Positions 24,263 through 34,298 of a stretch of DNA of 64,000 bases are shown piece after piece. The stretch is from NCBI RefSeq assembly GCF_000963865.1, contig NZ_CP011071.1, positions 2,422,501 to 2,486,500 of the forward strand, read 5' to 3'. The translations under genes were made by a program, and so were the position numbers. Within the stretch, counting starts at the first letter, position 1; every line of letters begins with the position of its first letter. This DNA is from Flagellimonas lutaonensis. Lineage in GTDB: Bacteria; Bacteroidota; Bacteroidia; Flavobacteriales; Flavobacteriaceae. The notes under the pieces were generated by a model that saw only the letters and a program-made list of their open reading frames with translations, was not told the DNA's origin and ran no database searches.

Positions 24263-25573
24263 ATGAAAACCCTTGACAGCATCCCCACGGGCAAGATTGA
24301 GCGGGCCAGTAAACTGGTCAAGACCGGTGTAAAGATCGGTGGCAACTATGTCAAGTATTACGGCCAGAAACTCGTAAACCCAGATACGACCAAAGACCGC
24401 TTGAACGAAGAAAATGCCGCCGATATCTACGATGGGCTTAAAACGTTGAAGGGAAGCGCCCTAAAGGTGGCGCAGATGCTGAGTATGGAAAAGAACCTGC
24501 TGCCCAGGGCCTACGTTGAAAAATTTTCGCTAGCACAATTTTCGGTGCCACCACTTTCGGCCCCTCTGGTACGAAAGACATTCAAAAAATATCTCGACAA
24601 ATATCCTGAAGACGTTTTTGATGCCTTTGAGAAAGACTCCGTAAATGCGGCCAGCATCGGCCAAGTGCACAAAGCCACTAAAAATGGCAGACAGCTTGCT
24701 GTAAAGGTGCAATATCCAGGAGTGGCCGAAAGTATCAGCAGTGATTTGGCATTGGTCAAGCCCATAGCCATTCGAATGTTTAATCTACAAGGAAAAGATT
24801 CTGATAAGTATTTCAAGGAAGTTGAGGGAAAACTCATTGAAGAGACCAACTATCTGCTTGAATTGAAGCAGAGCCAAGAAATTACGGAAGCCTGTAGTGC
24901 AATACCCAATATCACATTCCCTAGATATTATCCTGAACTTTCGAGCGAACGTATCCTTACCATGGATTGGATGCAAGGCCAACACTTGAGCGAGTTTACC
25001 AAAACCGATTTTTCGCAAGAAACAGGCAATCTACTGGGGCAGGCCCTTTGGGATTTTTATATGTTTCAGATACATGGTTTGCGAAAGGTACATGCCGACC
25101 CGCACCCCGGTAATTTTTTGATCGGCGAAGACAGCAAATTGATAGCCATTGACTTTGGTTGTATCAAAGAAATTCCGAATGAATTCTACAAGCCTTATTT
25201 TGAGCTGGCAGAAAAAGGCAACATAGAGAATGATGAAATCTTCATGAAAAAACTCTATCAACTGGAGATTTTAACGCCAACCGATTCTGTTAAAGAGCTG
25301 TTGTTCTTCAAAGAGCTCTTTAAAGAAATGCTCACCATTTTCACTTTGCCGTTCAACAAAGAGGTTTTTGACTTTGGCGCACCTACTTTTTGGACCCAAA
25401 TTGCGGCATTGAGTGAACGCTACTCAAAAGATGAGCAGATTCGAAAAATGAACGGCAATAGAGGCTCAAAGCATTTTCTATACATGAACCGAACCTTTTT
25501 CGGGCTGTACAACCTGCTTCATGATCTAAAGGCCCAGGTCAATGTAAATAACTTTAGGCAGTACCTCGGTTAA
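24263..25573 (+). CDS. AarF/ABC1/UbiB family atypical kinase
   Basis: 436 residues. Landmarks of the ADCK/UbiB family are the N-terminal LKGSALKVAQMLS (the KxGQ motif, here K68-V-A-Q71), NAASIGQVHKA (the Ala-rich nucleotide loop, 128-137), AVKVQYPG (Lys148), ADPHPGNFLI (catalytic Asp279) and IDFG (Asp297). Relatives support ubiquinone or other isoprenoid-lipid metabolism through ATPase rather than protein-kinase activity. There is no C-terminal membrane anchor. The stop directly abuts the stop of the convergent S9 peptidase gene. Confidence 0.92.
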   Translation: MKTLDSIPTGKIERASKLVKTGVKIGGNYVKYYGQKLVNPDTTKDRLNEENAADIYDGLKTLKGSALKVAQMLSMEKNLLPRAYVEKFSLAQFSVPPLSAPLVRKTFKKYLDKYPEDVFDAFEKDSVNAASIGQVHKATKNGRQLAVKVQYPGVAESISSDLALVKPIAIRMFNLQGKDSDKYFKEVEGKLIEETNYLLELKQSQEITEACSAIPNITFPRYYPELSSERILTMDWMQGQHLSEFTKTDFSQETGNLLGQALWDFYMFQIHGLRKVHADPHPGNFLIGEDSKLIAIDFGCIKEIPNEFYKPYFELAEKGNIENDEIFMKKLYQLEILTPTDSVKELLFFKELFKEMLTIFTLPFNKEVFDFGAPTFWTQIAALSERYSKDEQIRKMNGNRGSKHFLYMNRTFFGLYNLLHDLKAQVNVNNFRQYLG

Positions 25574-28021
25574 TCATCGATTTTTGCCCGAAGCCTCTTT
25601 GTCGCTGGTCTGGCCTTTGTTCTTTACATATTTTTCGAGCCAACGGTCCTGTTCCCAGAGCAGGTGCAAAATACTTTCTTTGGCCCTGTACCCATGGCTT
25701 TCTTTTGGTAGCATCACCAACCGTACTGTGGCCCCAAGTCCTTTGAGGGCATTAAAGTATCGTTCGCTCTGCATCGGGTAGGTGCCCGAATTGTTGTCGG
25801 CCTCGCCATGTATCAACAAAAGAGGAGTCTTCATTTTATCGGCATGCATAAAGGGCGACATGGTATAATACACTTTTGGGGCTTCCCAATAGTTGCGTTC
25901 CTCGCTTTGAAAGCCAAAAGGGGTCAAGGTACGGTTATAGGCACCGCTTCGGGCAATGCCCGCAGCAAAAAGATCAGAATGCGATAGCAGGTTGGCCACC
26001 ATAAAGGCACCATAGCTGTGACCACCAACGGCTACGCGGTCTCTGTCGATGTAACCAAGGGAATCAACGGCGTCAATGGCCGCTTTGGCGTTTGCCACCA
26101 GTTGGCTTCTAAACGTATCGTTTGGTTGCTCGTCTCCCTCGCCTATAATGGGGAAGGCCGCATCATCCAATACCACATAGCCCTTCGTGACCCAGTAAAT
26201 GGGAGAACCCCAGTACGGATAGGTAAACTCATTAGGGTTCTGGGTGTTTTGTGAAGCACTGTTCTTGTCTTTGTATTCCCGTGGATAGGCCCATAAAATC
26301 ATGGGCATTTTTTCTTTTTTGGCCATATCGTACCCAATCGGTAAATAGAGGGTGCCGGTAAGTTCGAGGCCATCGTCGCGTTTATAGGTAATAACCTCTT
26401 TGTGTACATCTTGAAGGCTTTTGTAGGGGTTCTCAAAATTGGTCAATTGTACTGGTCCCTTTCTTTTGACCAAGCTTTTGATATAGAAATTCGGAAATTC
26501 GGTGGGCGACTCGATGCGAACGAGCAACTCATCTTTATCGCTGTTGTAGTCTATCAACCGTTCTAACTTTCCTTCCAATTTTGAGGTGTAGAGGCGCGTC
26601 TTCTTTTGCGTTTTCAAATCCATTTTGTCCACAAATGGAAATTGGCCCTCTTCGGTATAGCCATCTCCCAGCAAATAGCCGGCATTCCCCTTGAGTGCTA
26701 AAACCTGTACCCCGTTTTTATTGCGGCGGGTCACAAAACGGCCCAGGTCTGAATAGCGGTCTTGATAATTTCTGTCAGAGATGACCACAGGTTGCTTATC
26801 TGGCTCAGAAGGGCTGAAAAGGTAGGTTTTGGTATTTCGGTTGTTCCACCAATAGTCATAGGCGATGGCAATATCATCGTTGCCCCAATTGATCCAGTTG
26901 AAACGGTTCTTTGTCTTCAAAAGGCTTCTGGGCTCGCCATCAAACGGGGCATCCAATTCAAATACTTCATCACGGTATTCGACCTCGTTTTGGGGATCGC
27001 CACCATCCAATGCAACCGCATAGTACAGTGTGGCCGGTTTATCATTGCGCCAGTTGACCTCGCGCATGCCTTGCCGCACGGCCATAAACCCTTTTGGAAG
27101 GTCTTCGATCAAGGGAACTTTCAGCAAGGGGGTGACCAAACTGCCATCATTTCTATAAATATTTGTGGTAGCCGGAAATCTATAGTAAGGAACCAAGTAC
27201 GAAAAAGGTTTTTCGACTGTGGTTACCATTACATATTCGCCATCAGGTGAAAAGCTGATACTACTGTACATATCTGCCTCTTTCCATTGTGCTTTGGTGC
27301 CATCCAGATTTATGCGGTACAGGGCTGATCGTGCCAATTGCTCAAAATTGAACTCATCGTTCGGGTTTTTCAACAAATCTTGGTAGGTACGGTTTTGCGC
27401 CTTTTTTCCATCGTTTGATGAAATGGTGGGCCCTTCGGGCACCGCCTCAGAAGCATTGATGAGGGGCTGGCGGTCTTCGGGCAGCATTTTTGCCAATATT
27501 GATTTCCCGTCTTTAAACCAGTTGATGGCGTCGCGCATGTTCACGTTCATGGTGGGCTCCGTCAGCTTTTTGGCAGAGGTAGAGGCAATGTCTATTACCC
27601 ATAGCTCTACGCCCTCAGGAGTGGTATGCGTCATGGCAACCATCGTTTGGTCTGGTGACCAATTATAGTTTGCCAGGCGGGGGTTCTTGGGCAGGCCCTT
27701 TACCTGCACGGCCTCATCATCACCCACTTTCTGGATTTTTATATTGTTATAATAATTGGTGCGGCTTCCTATGTTGGTCTTGGGGTTTATACGTAGGCCC
27801 GCCAAACGCATTTCGGTTTCAGAGAGTTCGGCAATGCTTTTGTAGGGATCACGATAAAGAAACACCATATAGTCCCCATTTTCGGTCAACCTGACAGAAG
27901 GCGGCAACGGGGCATCTACCAATTCCAAAATCTCTTGGGAGGGTTTTTGATAGGTCAGTTTTTCTTGGGCCGGTAGGCAGACAACAAAAAGGAAAGCGAA
28001 TAGAAAGCTCAGAGTTCTCAT
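25574..28021 (-). CDS. S9 family peptidase, glutamyl-endopeptidase-like
   Basis: 815 residues with a signal peptide (cleavage near CLPAQE). A long N-terminal beta-propeller-like region begins with YQKPSQEILELVDAPLPPSV, the opening shared with the plant chloroplast glutamyl endopeptidase group (S9D). The C-terminal alpha/beta hydrolase domain has GGHSYGAF (Ser669), HGEADNNSGT (Asp742) and ESHGY (His776). Predicted periplasmic serine peptidase acting on peptides. The basic Gly/Lys-rich tail is unusual but harmless. It converges with the AarF gene without any gap. Confidence 0.92.
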   Translation of the reverse strand: MRTLSFLFAFLFVVCLPAQEKLTYQKPSQEILELVDAPLPPSVRLTENGDYMVFLYRDPYKSIAELSETEMRLAGLRINPKTNIGSRTNYYNNIKIQKVGDDEAVQVKGLPKNPRLANYNWSPDQTMVAMTHTTPEGVELWVIDIASTSAKKLTEPTMNVNMRDAINWFKDGKSILAKMLPEDRQPLINASEAVPEGPTISSNDGKKAQNRTYQDLLKNPNDEFNFEQLARSALYRINLDGTKAQWKEADMYSSISFSPDGEYVMVTTVEKPFSYLVPYYRFPATTNIYRNDGSLVTPLLKVPLIEDLPKGFMAVRQGMREVNWRNDKPATLYYAVALDGGDPQNEVEYRDEVFELDAPFDGEPRSLLKTKNRFNWINWGNDDIAIAYDYWWNNRNTKTYLFSPSEPDKQPVVISDRNYQDRYSDLGRFVTRRNKNGVQVLALKGNAGYLLGDGYTEEGQFPFVDKMDLKTQKKTRLYTSKLEGKLERLIDYNSDKDELLVRIESPTEFPNFYIKSLVKRKGPVQLTNFENPYKSLQDVHKEVITYKRDDGLELTGTLYLPIGYDMAKKEKMPMILWAYPREYKDKNSASQNTQNPNEFTYPYWGSPIYWVTKGYVVLDDAAFPIIGEGDEQPNDTFRSQLVANAKAAIDAVDSLGYIDRDRVAVGGHSYGAFMVANLLSHSDLFAAGIARSGAYNRTLTPFGFQSEERNYWEAPKVYYTMSPFMHADKMKTPLLLIHGEADNNSGTYPMQSERYFNALKGLGATVRLVMLPKESHGYRAKESILHLLWEQDRWLEKYVKNKGQTSDKEASGKNR

Positions 28022-28165
28022 GATAGTATGCGTTAAATTGACTTAAGGTGTCATTAGAATATCCTAAAAATAAATGTTTTAGAGGGAAAGACGAAGGCTT
28101 GGGGCAAGCTTTTTTGTTCATTCATTAAAGTAACCCCTCAATTACCTATTTAAAGCAAACGACCT

Positions 28166-28173
28166 TATTTTTG
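28166..28173 (+). promoter_or_regulatory. -7 element for the ketoacyl-ACP synthase gene
   Basis: TATTTTTG, exact TAnnTTTG, giving a predicted ~85-nt leader before 28260. Confidence 0.4.
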
Positions 28174-28259
28174 CCCTTTTCTATGTGCCATAGGGATATA
28201 TTTTTTACTTTACAAAATCAATTTGGATTTCTGAAAGGCAATCCGCAACCCAAAAACAG

Positions 28260-29267
28260 ATGTACAATTCAAAGATAATAGGGCTTGGCCATTACGTGCC
28301 AGACAATGTGGTCACCAACGATGACCTTTCAAAATTGATGGATACCAGTGATGAGTGGATACAGGAGCGGACAGGCATCAAAGAACGCCGTCATGGCATA
28401 AAGGGGAAAGACACCACGACCACCATGGGCGTCGAGGCCGCAAAAGTAGCAATTGAACGGGCGGGAATCGATAAAGATGACATCGACTTTATCATTTTTG
28501 CAACCTTGAGCCCTGACTACTATTTTCCAGGCCCTGGGGTGCTGGTGCAGCGTGATCTTGATATCAAAACTGTAGGTGCATTGGACGTGAGAAACCAGTG
28601 CTCAGGATTCGTGTATGCCCTTTCGGTGGCCGATCAGTACATAAAAAGCGGTATGTACCAGAATATATTGGTCATTGGCTCAGAACTGCATTCGTACGGC
28701 CTTGACATGACCACACGGGGCAGGGGGGTCTCGGTGATCTTTGGTGATGGTGCCGGTGCTGCTGTGGTGAGCAGGGAGGAAGATACCTCAAAGGGAATAC
28801 TTTCTTCACATTTGCACTCAGAGGGTAAACATGCAGAAGAATTGTCTTTGATTGCGCCCGGCATGGGAAAGCGTTGGGTTACCGACATTATCGAAGACAA
28901 CGACCCCAACGACGAATCATATTACCCTTACATGAACGGGCAATTTGTGTTCAAAAACGCAGTAGTACGCTTTAGTGAGGTGATTATGGAAGGGTTGCAA
29001 AAAAACGGACTTTCACCAAATGATATCGATTTGTTGATACCCCATCAGGCCAATCTGCGCATTGCACAATTCATCCAAAAGAAATTCAAACTTTCCGATG
29101 ACCAGGTCTTCAACAATATTATGCATTACGGTAATACCACTGCAGCCTCTATACCCATTGCTTTGACCGAGGCTTGGGAGCAAGAAAAGGTAAAAGAGGG
29201 CGACTTGGTGGTGTTGGCAGCCTTTGGCAGTGGCTTTACATGGGGCAGTGTCATCATTAGATGGTAG
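28260..29267 (+). CDS. 3-oxoacyl-ACP synthase III (FabH-like)
   Basis: 335 residues. The thiolase-fold catalytic triad is visible: Cys114 in VRNQCSGFVYAL, His262 in PHQANLRI and Asn292 in YGNTTAASIP. The enzyme condenses acyl-CoA with malonyl-ACP. It is not in the usual fabH context (rpmF/plsX/accB), and the spacing of the loop after the Cys suggests a paralogue, perhaps for a special acyl starter rather than the primary FabH. Single-gene transcript. Confidence 0.92.
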   Translation: MYNSKIIGLGHYVPDNVVTNDDLSKLMDTSDEWIQERTGIKERRHGIKGKDTTTTMGVEAAKVAIERAGIDKDDIDFIIFATLSPDYYFPGPGVLVQRDLDIKTVGALDVRNQCSGFVYALSVADQYIKSGMYQNILVIGSELHSYGLDMTTRGRGVSVIFGDGAGAAVVSREEDTSKGILSSHLHSEGKHAEELSLIAPGMGKRWVTDIIEDNDPNDESYYPYMNGQFVFKNAVVRFSEVIMEGLQKNGLSPNDIDLLIPHQANLRIAQFIQKKFKLSDDQVFNNIMHYGNTTAASIPIALTEAWEQEKVKEGDLVVLAAFGSGFTWGSVIIRW

Positions 29268-29304
29268 AAACCCTTCTCTACATCCATGGTGTAGGGGTTG
29301 TTTT
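29268..29304 (+). terminator. Weak terminator after the ketoacyl-ACP synthase gene
   Basis: Interrupted stem AACCC...CTACA / TGTAG...GGGTT around CCATGG, then GTTTT. Modest, but well placed. Confidence 0.45.
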
Positions 29305-29356
29305 AACTCCTCGACAGAAAAATACTTCCCATTAAGGGATTACCGCATTTGCAGGA

Positions 29357-29393
29357 ATAAAAAACCCTGACCTCCAAAAGGAGTGTCAGGGTT
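29357..29393 (-). terminator. Terminator of the TonB receptor gene
   Basis: Stem AACCCTGAC (29363-29371) with GTCAGGGTT (29385-29393), extended by CTCC/GGAG around an AAAA loop with one bulged T; on the minus strand a T-run follows. Confidence 0.85.
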
Positions 29394-29456
29394 CAATGAT
29401 AAGCCTTGAAAAGAACTAACCAACCAATATTCAGAGTCAAGGCAAATCAATTTTTT

Positions 29457-31907
29457 TTACAAAATTCCACCTCCTGTTTTTTTGGTGTTATCATCTCTAC
29501 GCTTTCTGCCCTTGGCACGGTTTTTACCACTGCCGAAACGGTAAGATATGCCAACATAAAGGTTTTGGCTTTCCCAGTTGAACTCACCGTTTTGAACATA
29601 GGGGCGGTCGCCGTCAAAGGCAAAACGCATGGTATTGAATACATCGTTGAAGTTCAAACTAAGGGTTCCCTTGCCCTCTGCAAAACTGTACCGGGCCCCG
29701 GTATTGATAAAATACATGGGCTTGACCGTAAACTGCAGGTTCTGGTTGCGCCCGCGATAAAAACCAAATACCTGAAAGGTCAATTTTTTTGTGGCCGTAA
29801 AGCTATTGTTCATCCGCAGGTTCCAGGCCGTGTTCTCGACCTCTACGTCTTCGACCACAATATCGGCTTCGGTAGCAGTTGCCTGGTCGCCCTGCAACCG
29901 TTCGGTAATGCCCCGTTGGGTTTGGCTGAACAGGTCAAAACTACCGTTGATGTTCCACCATTTGGTGGGGCGGTAGTTTGTTGATAGTTCAAAACCATAG
30001 GCTGAGGTGTTGTCGAAATTGTCGAACGTGAGTATGAGCTTGTTGAAGTCCAATCGATCTACATACACCGCACGGTTGATCTCATCTTCGATGGTACGGT
30101 AAAAAATTCCTGCCGTAAGGCTTCCCTTTTTTAAGCGTTTGGTATAGTTCAGTTCATACGAATTGGTGAACTGTGGCACAAGACTGGGATTGCCGAACGA
30201 CGATATCAGGGGTGTGGCAAACTCGCGTATTGGGTTTACCTGCCCAAGGCCGGGTCTATCGACCCTTCGACTGAAACTGGCCTGTAACTGGTCTTTTTCA
30301 TTGACATTATAGGTCAAAAATGCCGAGGGATATAACTGCGTGTAGTTATCTGTAAATGCCCGCACTCTGTTTGTATCAGCCTTTACCTGTACGTCTTCAA
30401 GCCTGATGCCTACTTGGTACGACCATTTTTTCCTGCTTTGGCCAAAGGTCACATAGGCAGAATAGATATCCATTCCATAAATGAACTCGGTGCTTGGCGT
30501 GGGAATCAAATCGCCGTTTGAATTGAACGACAGCCCGGTGGAAGCATAGTCAACGTCTGTTTCAAATAAACGGGCCTCCAATCCGATTTCAAGCTTTGAA
30601 ATACTGTCAAGAGGGTTCACATAGTCAAGGTTGGCGATGGTCTGTGTGCGTTCTGTATCGACAAAATCCATATAGTCGGGGAACAGGGTAGCGCCCCTTG
30701 ACCTAAAATTGGCATCCTCATCATCATTGAAGCGGTTGTAATCGACTTCCAGTTCTATGTTGTGCCCTTCTTTCGCAAAATCAAGTTTGTAGTCAAAATT
30801 GTACTGCTCACTGAGGTTGTCGTTAACATTGTTGAAGAACTGTATTACGTTGCGGCTTTCTTCCTCATTGTAGCGAACATCGGTGATGCCGTCTCCCTTT
30901 CCGTTAAAATGGTTCTGGTTGGTGAAGAACGAAATGGTGTTCTTGTCGTTCAAATAGAAATCGACTCCCAATTTATACAGATGCGATTTGTTGTTGTTGA
31001 AAAAGTCAAAAAGCTGCTCTGAGTTTTCATCATCCCTAAAAATAAACCCATCGTTCACCCATTTTCCAATATTGGTACCGTAGTTGCCGTAAAAGTTGAA
31101 CTTGCCATTTCGGTAGTTCAAATCGACAGAGGTGTTGAACTTTGCCTCAATGCCCTTGGTAAGCCCCATGTTTATGTTACCGTTGAACCCGATATTGGCA
31201 TTTTTGTGCAGTACAATGTTGATAATACCGCTCATGCCCTCAGGGTTGTATTTGGCCGATGGGTTTGTGATCAACTCAATTGATTTTATGGATGTGGAAG
31301 GAATTTGTCGTAGTAACTGGGCCACTGGTACATTCGAGAGTTTGCCATCGACCATCACCCGTACGTTTGAGTTGCCGCGCAGGGTAATATCGCCGGTTTG
31401 CGAATCAACGTTCACAGAGGGTATGTTGTTCATGATGTCAGATGCCGTGGCCCCTGCCGTGGTCAGATCTTTGCCCACGTTGATCACCTTGCGATCTACC
31501 CGTTGCTCAATGGTCGTGCGCTCGCCCACAACTTCTACTTCTTCCAGTTTTTGGGTGTCTTCCATTAAGGTGATGGTGCCTAGTTCTACTTTTCGGTTTT
31601 TCTTTGAGATTACCAGTTGTTTAATAAAAGTCTGATAGCCTATAAATTGAACCTCTAAGGTGTAACTGCCCTCTGCCAGTTTTTGGATCTCGAATGTTCC
31701 TTCCTCGGTGGTAATGCCCCCGGTAATGGTCTCATCGCCATCTGCAGACTTGATTACAATTGCAGCGTAGGCCACTGGCTGCTTTTGGGCGTTGTCGACC
31801 ACACGGCCAGAGACCGTACCTATCTTATCCTCTGAATCGTTTGCCAATAAAAAATTCGGGAATGTACTGCATGCGAGCAGTACCAAAAGCATAGCTATGC
31901 GCTTCAT
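29457..31907 (-). CDS. TonB-dependent receptor, outer-membrane beta-barrel family
   Basis: 816 residues: signal peptide (1-22), CarboxypepD_reg-like beta-sandwich (VSGRVVDNAQKQPVAYAAIVIKSADG, ~33-115), plug domain (VGKDLTTAGATASDIMNNIPSVNVDSQTGDITLRG, ~145-235) and a C-terminal barrel of the OMP_b-brl_3 type. Relatives are outer-membrane transporters or signalling barrels of Bacteroidota lacking a SusD partner. The chain ends with a basic tail rather than the usual C-terminal aromatic. Substrate unknown. The 330-bp leader contains a terminator-like hairpin. Confidence 0.92.
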   Translation of the reverse strand: MKRIAMLLVLLACSTFPNFLLANDSEDKIGTVSGRVVDNAQKQPVAYAAIVIKSADGDETITGGITTEEGTFEIQKLAEGSYTLEVQFIGYQTFIKQLVISKKNRKVELGTITLMEDTQKLEEVEVVGERTTIEQRVDRKVINVGKDLTTAGATASDIMNNIPSVNVDSQTGDITLRGNSNVRVMVDGKLSNVPVAQLLRQIPSTSIKSIELITNPSAKYNPEGMSGIINIVLHKNANIGFNGNINMGLTKGIEAKFNTSVDLNYRNGKFNFYGNYGTNIGKWVNDGFIFRDDENSEQLFDFFNNNKSHLYKLGVDFYLNDKNTISFFTNQNHFNGKGDGITDVRYNEEESRNVIQFFNNVNDNLSEQYNFDYKLDFAKEGHNIELEVDYNRFNDDEDANFRSRGATLFPDYMDFVDTERTQTIANLDYVNPLDSISKLEIGLEARLFETDVDYASTGLSFNSNGDLIPTPSTEFIYGMDIYSAYVTFGQSRKKWSYQVGIRLEDVQVKADTNRVRAFTDNYTQLYPSAFLTYNVNEKDQLQASFSRRVDRPGLGQVNPIREFATPLISSFGNPSLVPQFTNSYELNYTKRLKKGSLTAGIFYRTIEDEINRAVYVDRLDFNKLILTFDNFDNTSAYGFELSTNYRPTKWWNINGSFDLFSQTQRGITERLQGDQATATEADIVVEDVEVENTAWNLRMNNSFTATKKLTFQVFGFYRGRNQNLQFTVKPMYFINTGARYSFAEGKGTLSLNFNDVFNTMRFAFDGDRPYVQNGEFNWESQNLYVGISYRFGSGKNRAKGRKRRDDNTKKTGGGIL

Positions 31908-32059
31908 GATTGTTCGTTTTTTGATTGATAGATTGATGTTACCGATGAGACGATAGTAATGCTCTCATGTTACACAAAAAACCGGCTTTAACATTTTTTA
32001 ATGATCAATGGTTTGCCAAGTGTTTGTGAATATGGCGCTTAGAAATCAGGAAAGTTGAT

Positions 32060-32095
32060 AAAAAAAGTGAGCCCCAATGTTGGACATCGGGGCTC
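32060..32095 (-). terminator. Terminator-like hairpin in the TonB receptor leader
   Basis: GAGCCCC / GGGGCTC (32069-32075 with 32089-32095), one mismatch, then ATGT/ACAT around a TGG loop; on the minus strand it is followed by seven T. No minus-strand gene lies upstream between here and 32739, so it may be a leader attenuator or the end of a small RNA. Confidence 0.55.
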
Positions 32096-32163
32096 GGTGC
32101 ATTGATAAGCTATACTAAACACTAACCATTAACTATAAAAATACAGACTTACCAATGTTTGAA

Positions 32164-32171
32164 TATTTTTG
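32164..32171 (+). promoter_or_regulatory. -7 element for the CoA-binding protein gene
   Basis: TATTTTTG, exact TAnnTTTG, ~70 nt before the ATG at 32241; no well-spaced -33. Confidence 0.4.
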
Positions 32172-32240
32172 TCTAATTAAAGACGTTCTAATTGTTGAAT
32201 AGTTACAATAAACTGTTTAGTTTAACAGATAAATTAACAC

Positions 32241-32600
32241 ATGCGCAAAACCTTGGTATTTGGGGCGTCGCTCAAACCGCACCGCTACAGTAATATTGCT
32301 ATTCAGAAATTGGTAGCCAATCAAGTGCCTACCGAGGCATTCGGCCCACGGAACGGAGTAGTTTCTGGGGTGCAAGTTACCACAAATCTTGATATCATTC
32401 AAGACATCGATACAATTTCGTTGTATATGAACCCAGAACGACAAAAGGAGTACTACAATGCCATTATTGCCTTAAAACCGCGTAGGGTTATTTTTAACCC
32501 CGGAACCGAAAACCCCGAGTTCTACAAACTGTTGCAAGAAAATGGCATTGAGGTCGATGTGGCCTGTACTTTGGTGCTGTTGGGTACCGGGCAGTATTGA
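32241..32600 (+). CDS. CoA-binding domain protein (YccU-like)
   Basis: 119-residue Rossmann-fold protein. The opening KTLVFGASLKPHRYSNIAIQKL and the later RRVIFNPGTENPEFY plus VDVACTLVLLGTGQY fit the short stand-alone CoA_binding_2 family (E. coli YccU). Cytosolic; thought to bind CoA or a related nucleotide; physiological role unknown. Single-gene transcript. Confidence 0.88.
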   Translation: MRKTLVFGASLKPHRYSNIAIQKLVANQVPTEAFGPRNGVVSGVQVTTNLDIIQDIDTISLYMNPERQKEYYNAIIALKPRRVIFNPGTENPEFYKLLQENGIEVDVACTLVLLGTGQY

Positions 32601-32738
32601 TTGCCCGAGCGAATAAAATATGGCCGTTTCAACTGTTTTTATTTAACCGTAGCCGTAGGTTGGTGCTAGGCTTCTTGTTTAAAAGGGCTGTTTGCCTATG
32701 CGTAAAACGGATATTGGCCTGGCCAAATAATATGTTGT

Positions 32739-34220
32739 TTATACGGAGACCGAGACGCTTTCTTTTCTTTCCCGAATCAGCCACAATCCAAAAAAGGTCA
32801 GTAGCCCGTTGAGGGGCAACAGTTCATAGCCCAGTACATAACCACCAAGTTTATCGGGGTCGATATTGGCAATCAAGGCAATGATAACCACTGAAAGTAT
32901 CGTCACCAGCCATACATATTTGTCTTTGATCCGGTGTTTGGTAAAGATGCCAAAAGCAAACAGCCCGAGCAGGGGCCCGTAGGTATAGCCTGCCACGGTC
33001 AAGAGACCGTCGATGACATTGCGGCTCAGCACATATTTGAAAATGATGATGACCATGATCAATAGGGCGCTCATGGCGATATGGGTGCGTTTGCGCAGGC
33101 GTTTTTGTTCGGCTTCGTTGCGTTTGTCCAAATCCATAAAATCGATACAGAACGAAGTGGTGAGCGAAGTCAAGGCACTGTCGGCACTGCTATAGGCCGC
33201 GGCGATCAGTCCCAGCATAAAGGTAATGGCAAGGGTAAGGCCCAGGCCACTGTTGAGGGCTATCTCTGGAAATAACAGGTCTGTCTTTGGCGCACCGTCC
33301 ATCAGCGGTACGGCAATATTGTTTTTATGGGCGTAAATAAACAATAAGGCCCCGAGCAGCATAAAGAGAAACGTGACCCCGACCAATACAAAACTGAACG
33401 AGACCATGTTCTTTTGGGCATCCTTCAGGTTTTTGCAGGTGAGGTTCTTTTGCATCATGTCTTGGTCAAGTCCCGTCATGCAGATGGTGATGAACATGCC
33501 ACCAACGAACGATTTTAAAAAGTGGTTGCGCGCCAAAAAATCATCTGTAAAGAGAAACTTGTTGTATTGCCTTAACTCAGAAGAAGCGAGAAACTCGGTA
33601 AAGCTCCAGTCCAGCTCGCGGTTGATGAAGATGATGCTGAGTATCACGGCCAAGATCATAAACAGGGTTTGCAGGGTGTCGGTCCATACAATGGTCTTGA
33701 TGCCGCCCCGTTCCGTATAGATCCAAATCAAAAGAATGGAGATGACCACGGTAATTTCAAAGGGAATTCCGAAGTCATCGAACACGAACTGCTGCAACAC
33801 GATGGCCACCAAAAAAAGGCGAAAAGCGGCCCCCAAAACGCGCGACACAAAAAAGAAGAATGCACCTGTCTTATGGCTGGTGGGGCCGAACCTATCCAAC
33901 AGATATTCGTATATAGAGGTCAAATCAAGCCTGTAATAAATGGGCAGCAATACAAAGGCCACCACAAAATAACCGACCAAATAGCCCAATACTACTTGCA
34001 TGTAGCTGAATTCAGAAGCCTCTACCCAGCCCGGTACAGAAATAAAGGTGACCCCTGAAAGTGAGGCGCCCACCATGCCAAAGGCAACCAAATACCAAGG
34101 CGACTGCTTGCCGGCTTTGAAGAAATCGGCATTGGAATCATTTTTTCCCGTGAAATAGGAAATCAGGAGCAAAACCAAGAAATAGGCCCCTATCAATATC
34201 AATATCTGGGTTGGTGACAT
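32739..34220 (-). CDS. Sodium:solute symporter (SSS family)
   Basis: 493 residues from the Met of [15 protein letters not shown]; a Met nine codons earlier (34247) adds residues without family character. About 13 hydrophobic segments are present. Family landmarks are [39 protein letters not shown] (helix 1 and the unwound sodium-site helix) and the later [24 protein letters not shown] (sodium-binding serines). The substrate cannot be told from sequence. It faces recR divergently. Confidence 0.93.
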   Translation of the reverse strand: MSPTQILILIGAYFLVLLLISYFTGKNDSNADFFKAGKQSPWYLVAFGMVGASLSGVTFISVPGWVEASEFSYMQVVLGYLVGYFVVAFVLLPIYYRLDLTSIYEYLLDRFGPTSHKTGAFFFFVSRVLGAAFRLFLVAIVLQQFVFDDFGIPFEITVVISILLIWIYTERGGIKTIVWTDTLQTLFMILAVILSIIFINRELDWSFTEFLASSELRQYNKFLFTDDFLARNHFLKSFVGGMFITICMTGLDQDMMQKNLTCKNLKDAQKNMVSFSFVLVGVTFLFMLLGALLFIYAHKNNIAVPLMDGAPKTDLLFPEIALNSGLGLTLAITFMLGLIAAAYSSADSALTSLTTSFCIDFMDLDKRNEAEQKRLRKRTHIAMSALLIMVIIIFKYVLSRNVIDGLLTVAGYTYGPLLGLFAFGIFTKHRIKDKYVWLVTILSVVIIALIANIDPDKLGGYVLGYELLPLNGLLTFFGLWLIRERKESVSVSV

Positions 34221-34298
34221 GTAGAAATTTTGGCTTGCAAAGTACAAAATCTGCGTTCATCAATGTAAAATCGTAATTTTACACCGTTAACCTTGGGT

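Larger units (their letters stand above)
31908..32240. other. 333-bp divergent intergenic region
   Basis: Separates the minus-strand TonB receptor from the plus-strand CoA-binding gene. It contains a minus-sense hairpin plus T-run at 32060-32095 and a plus-strand TATTTTTG element at 32164-32171. No ORF is credible. Confidence 0.6.
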
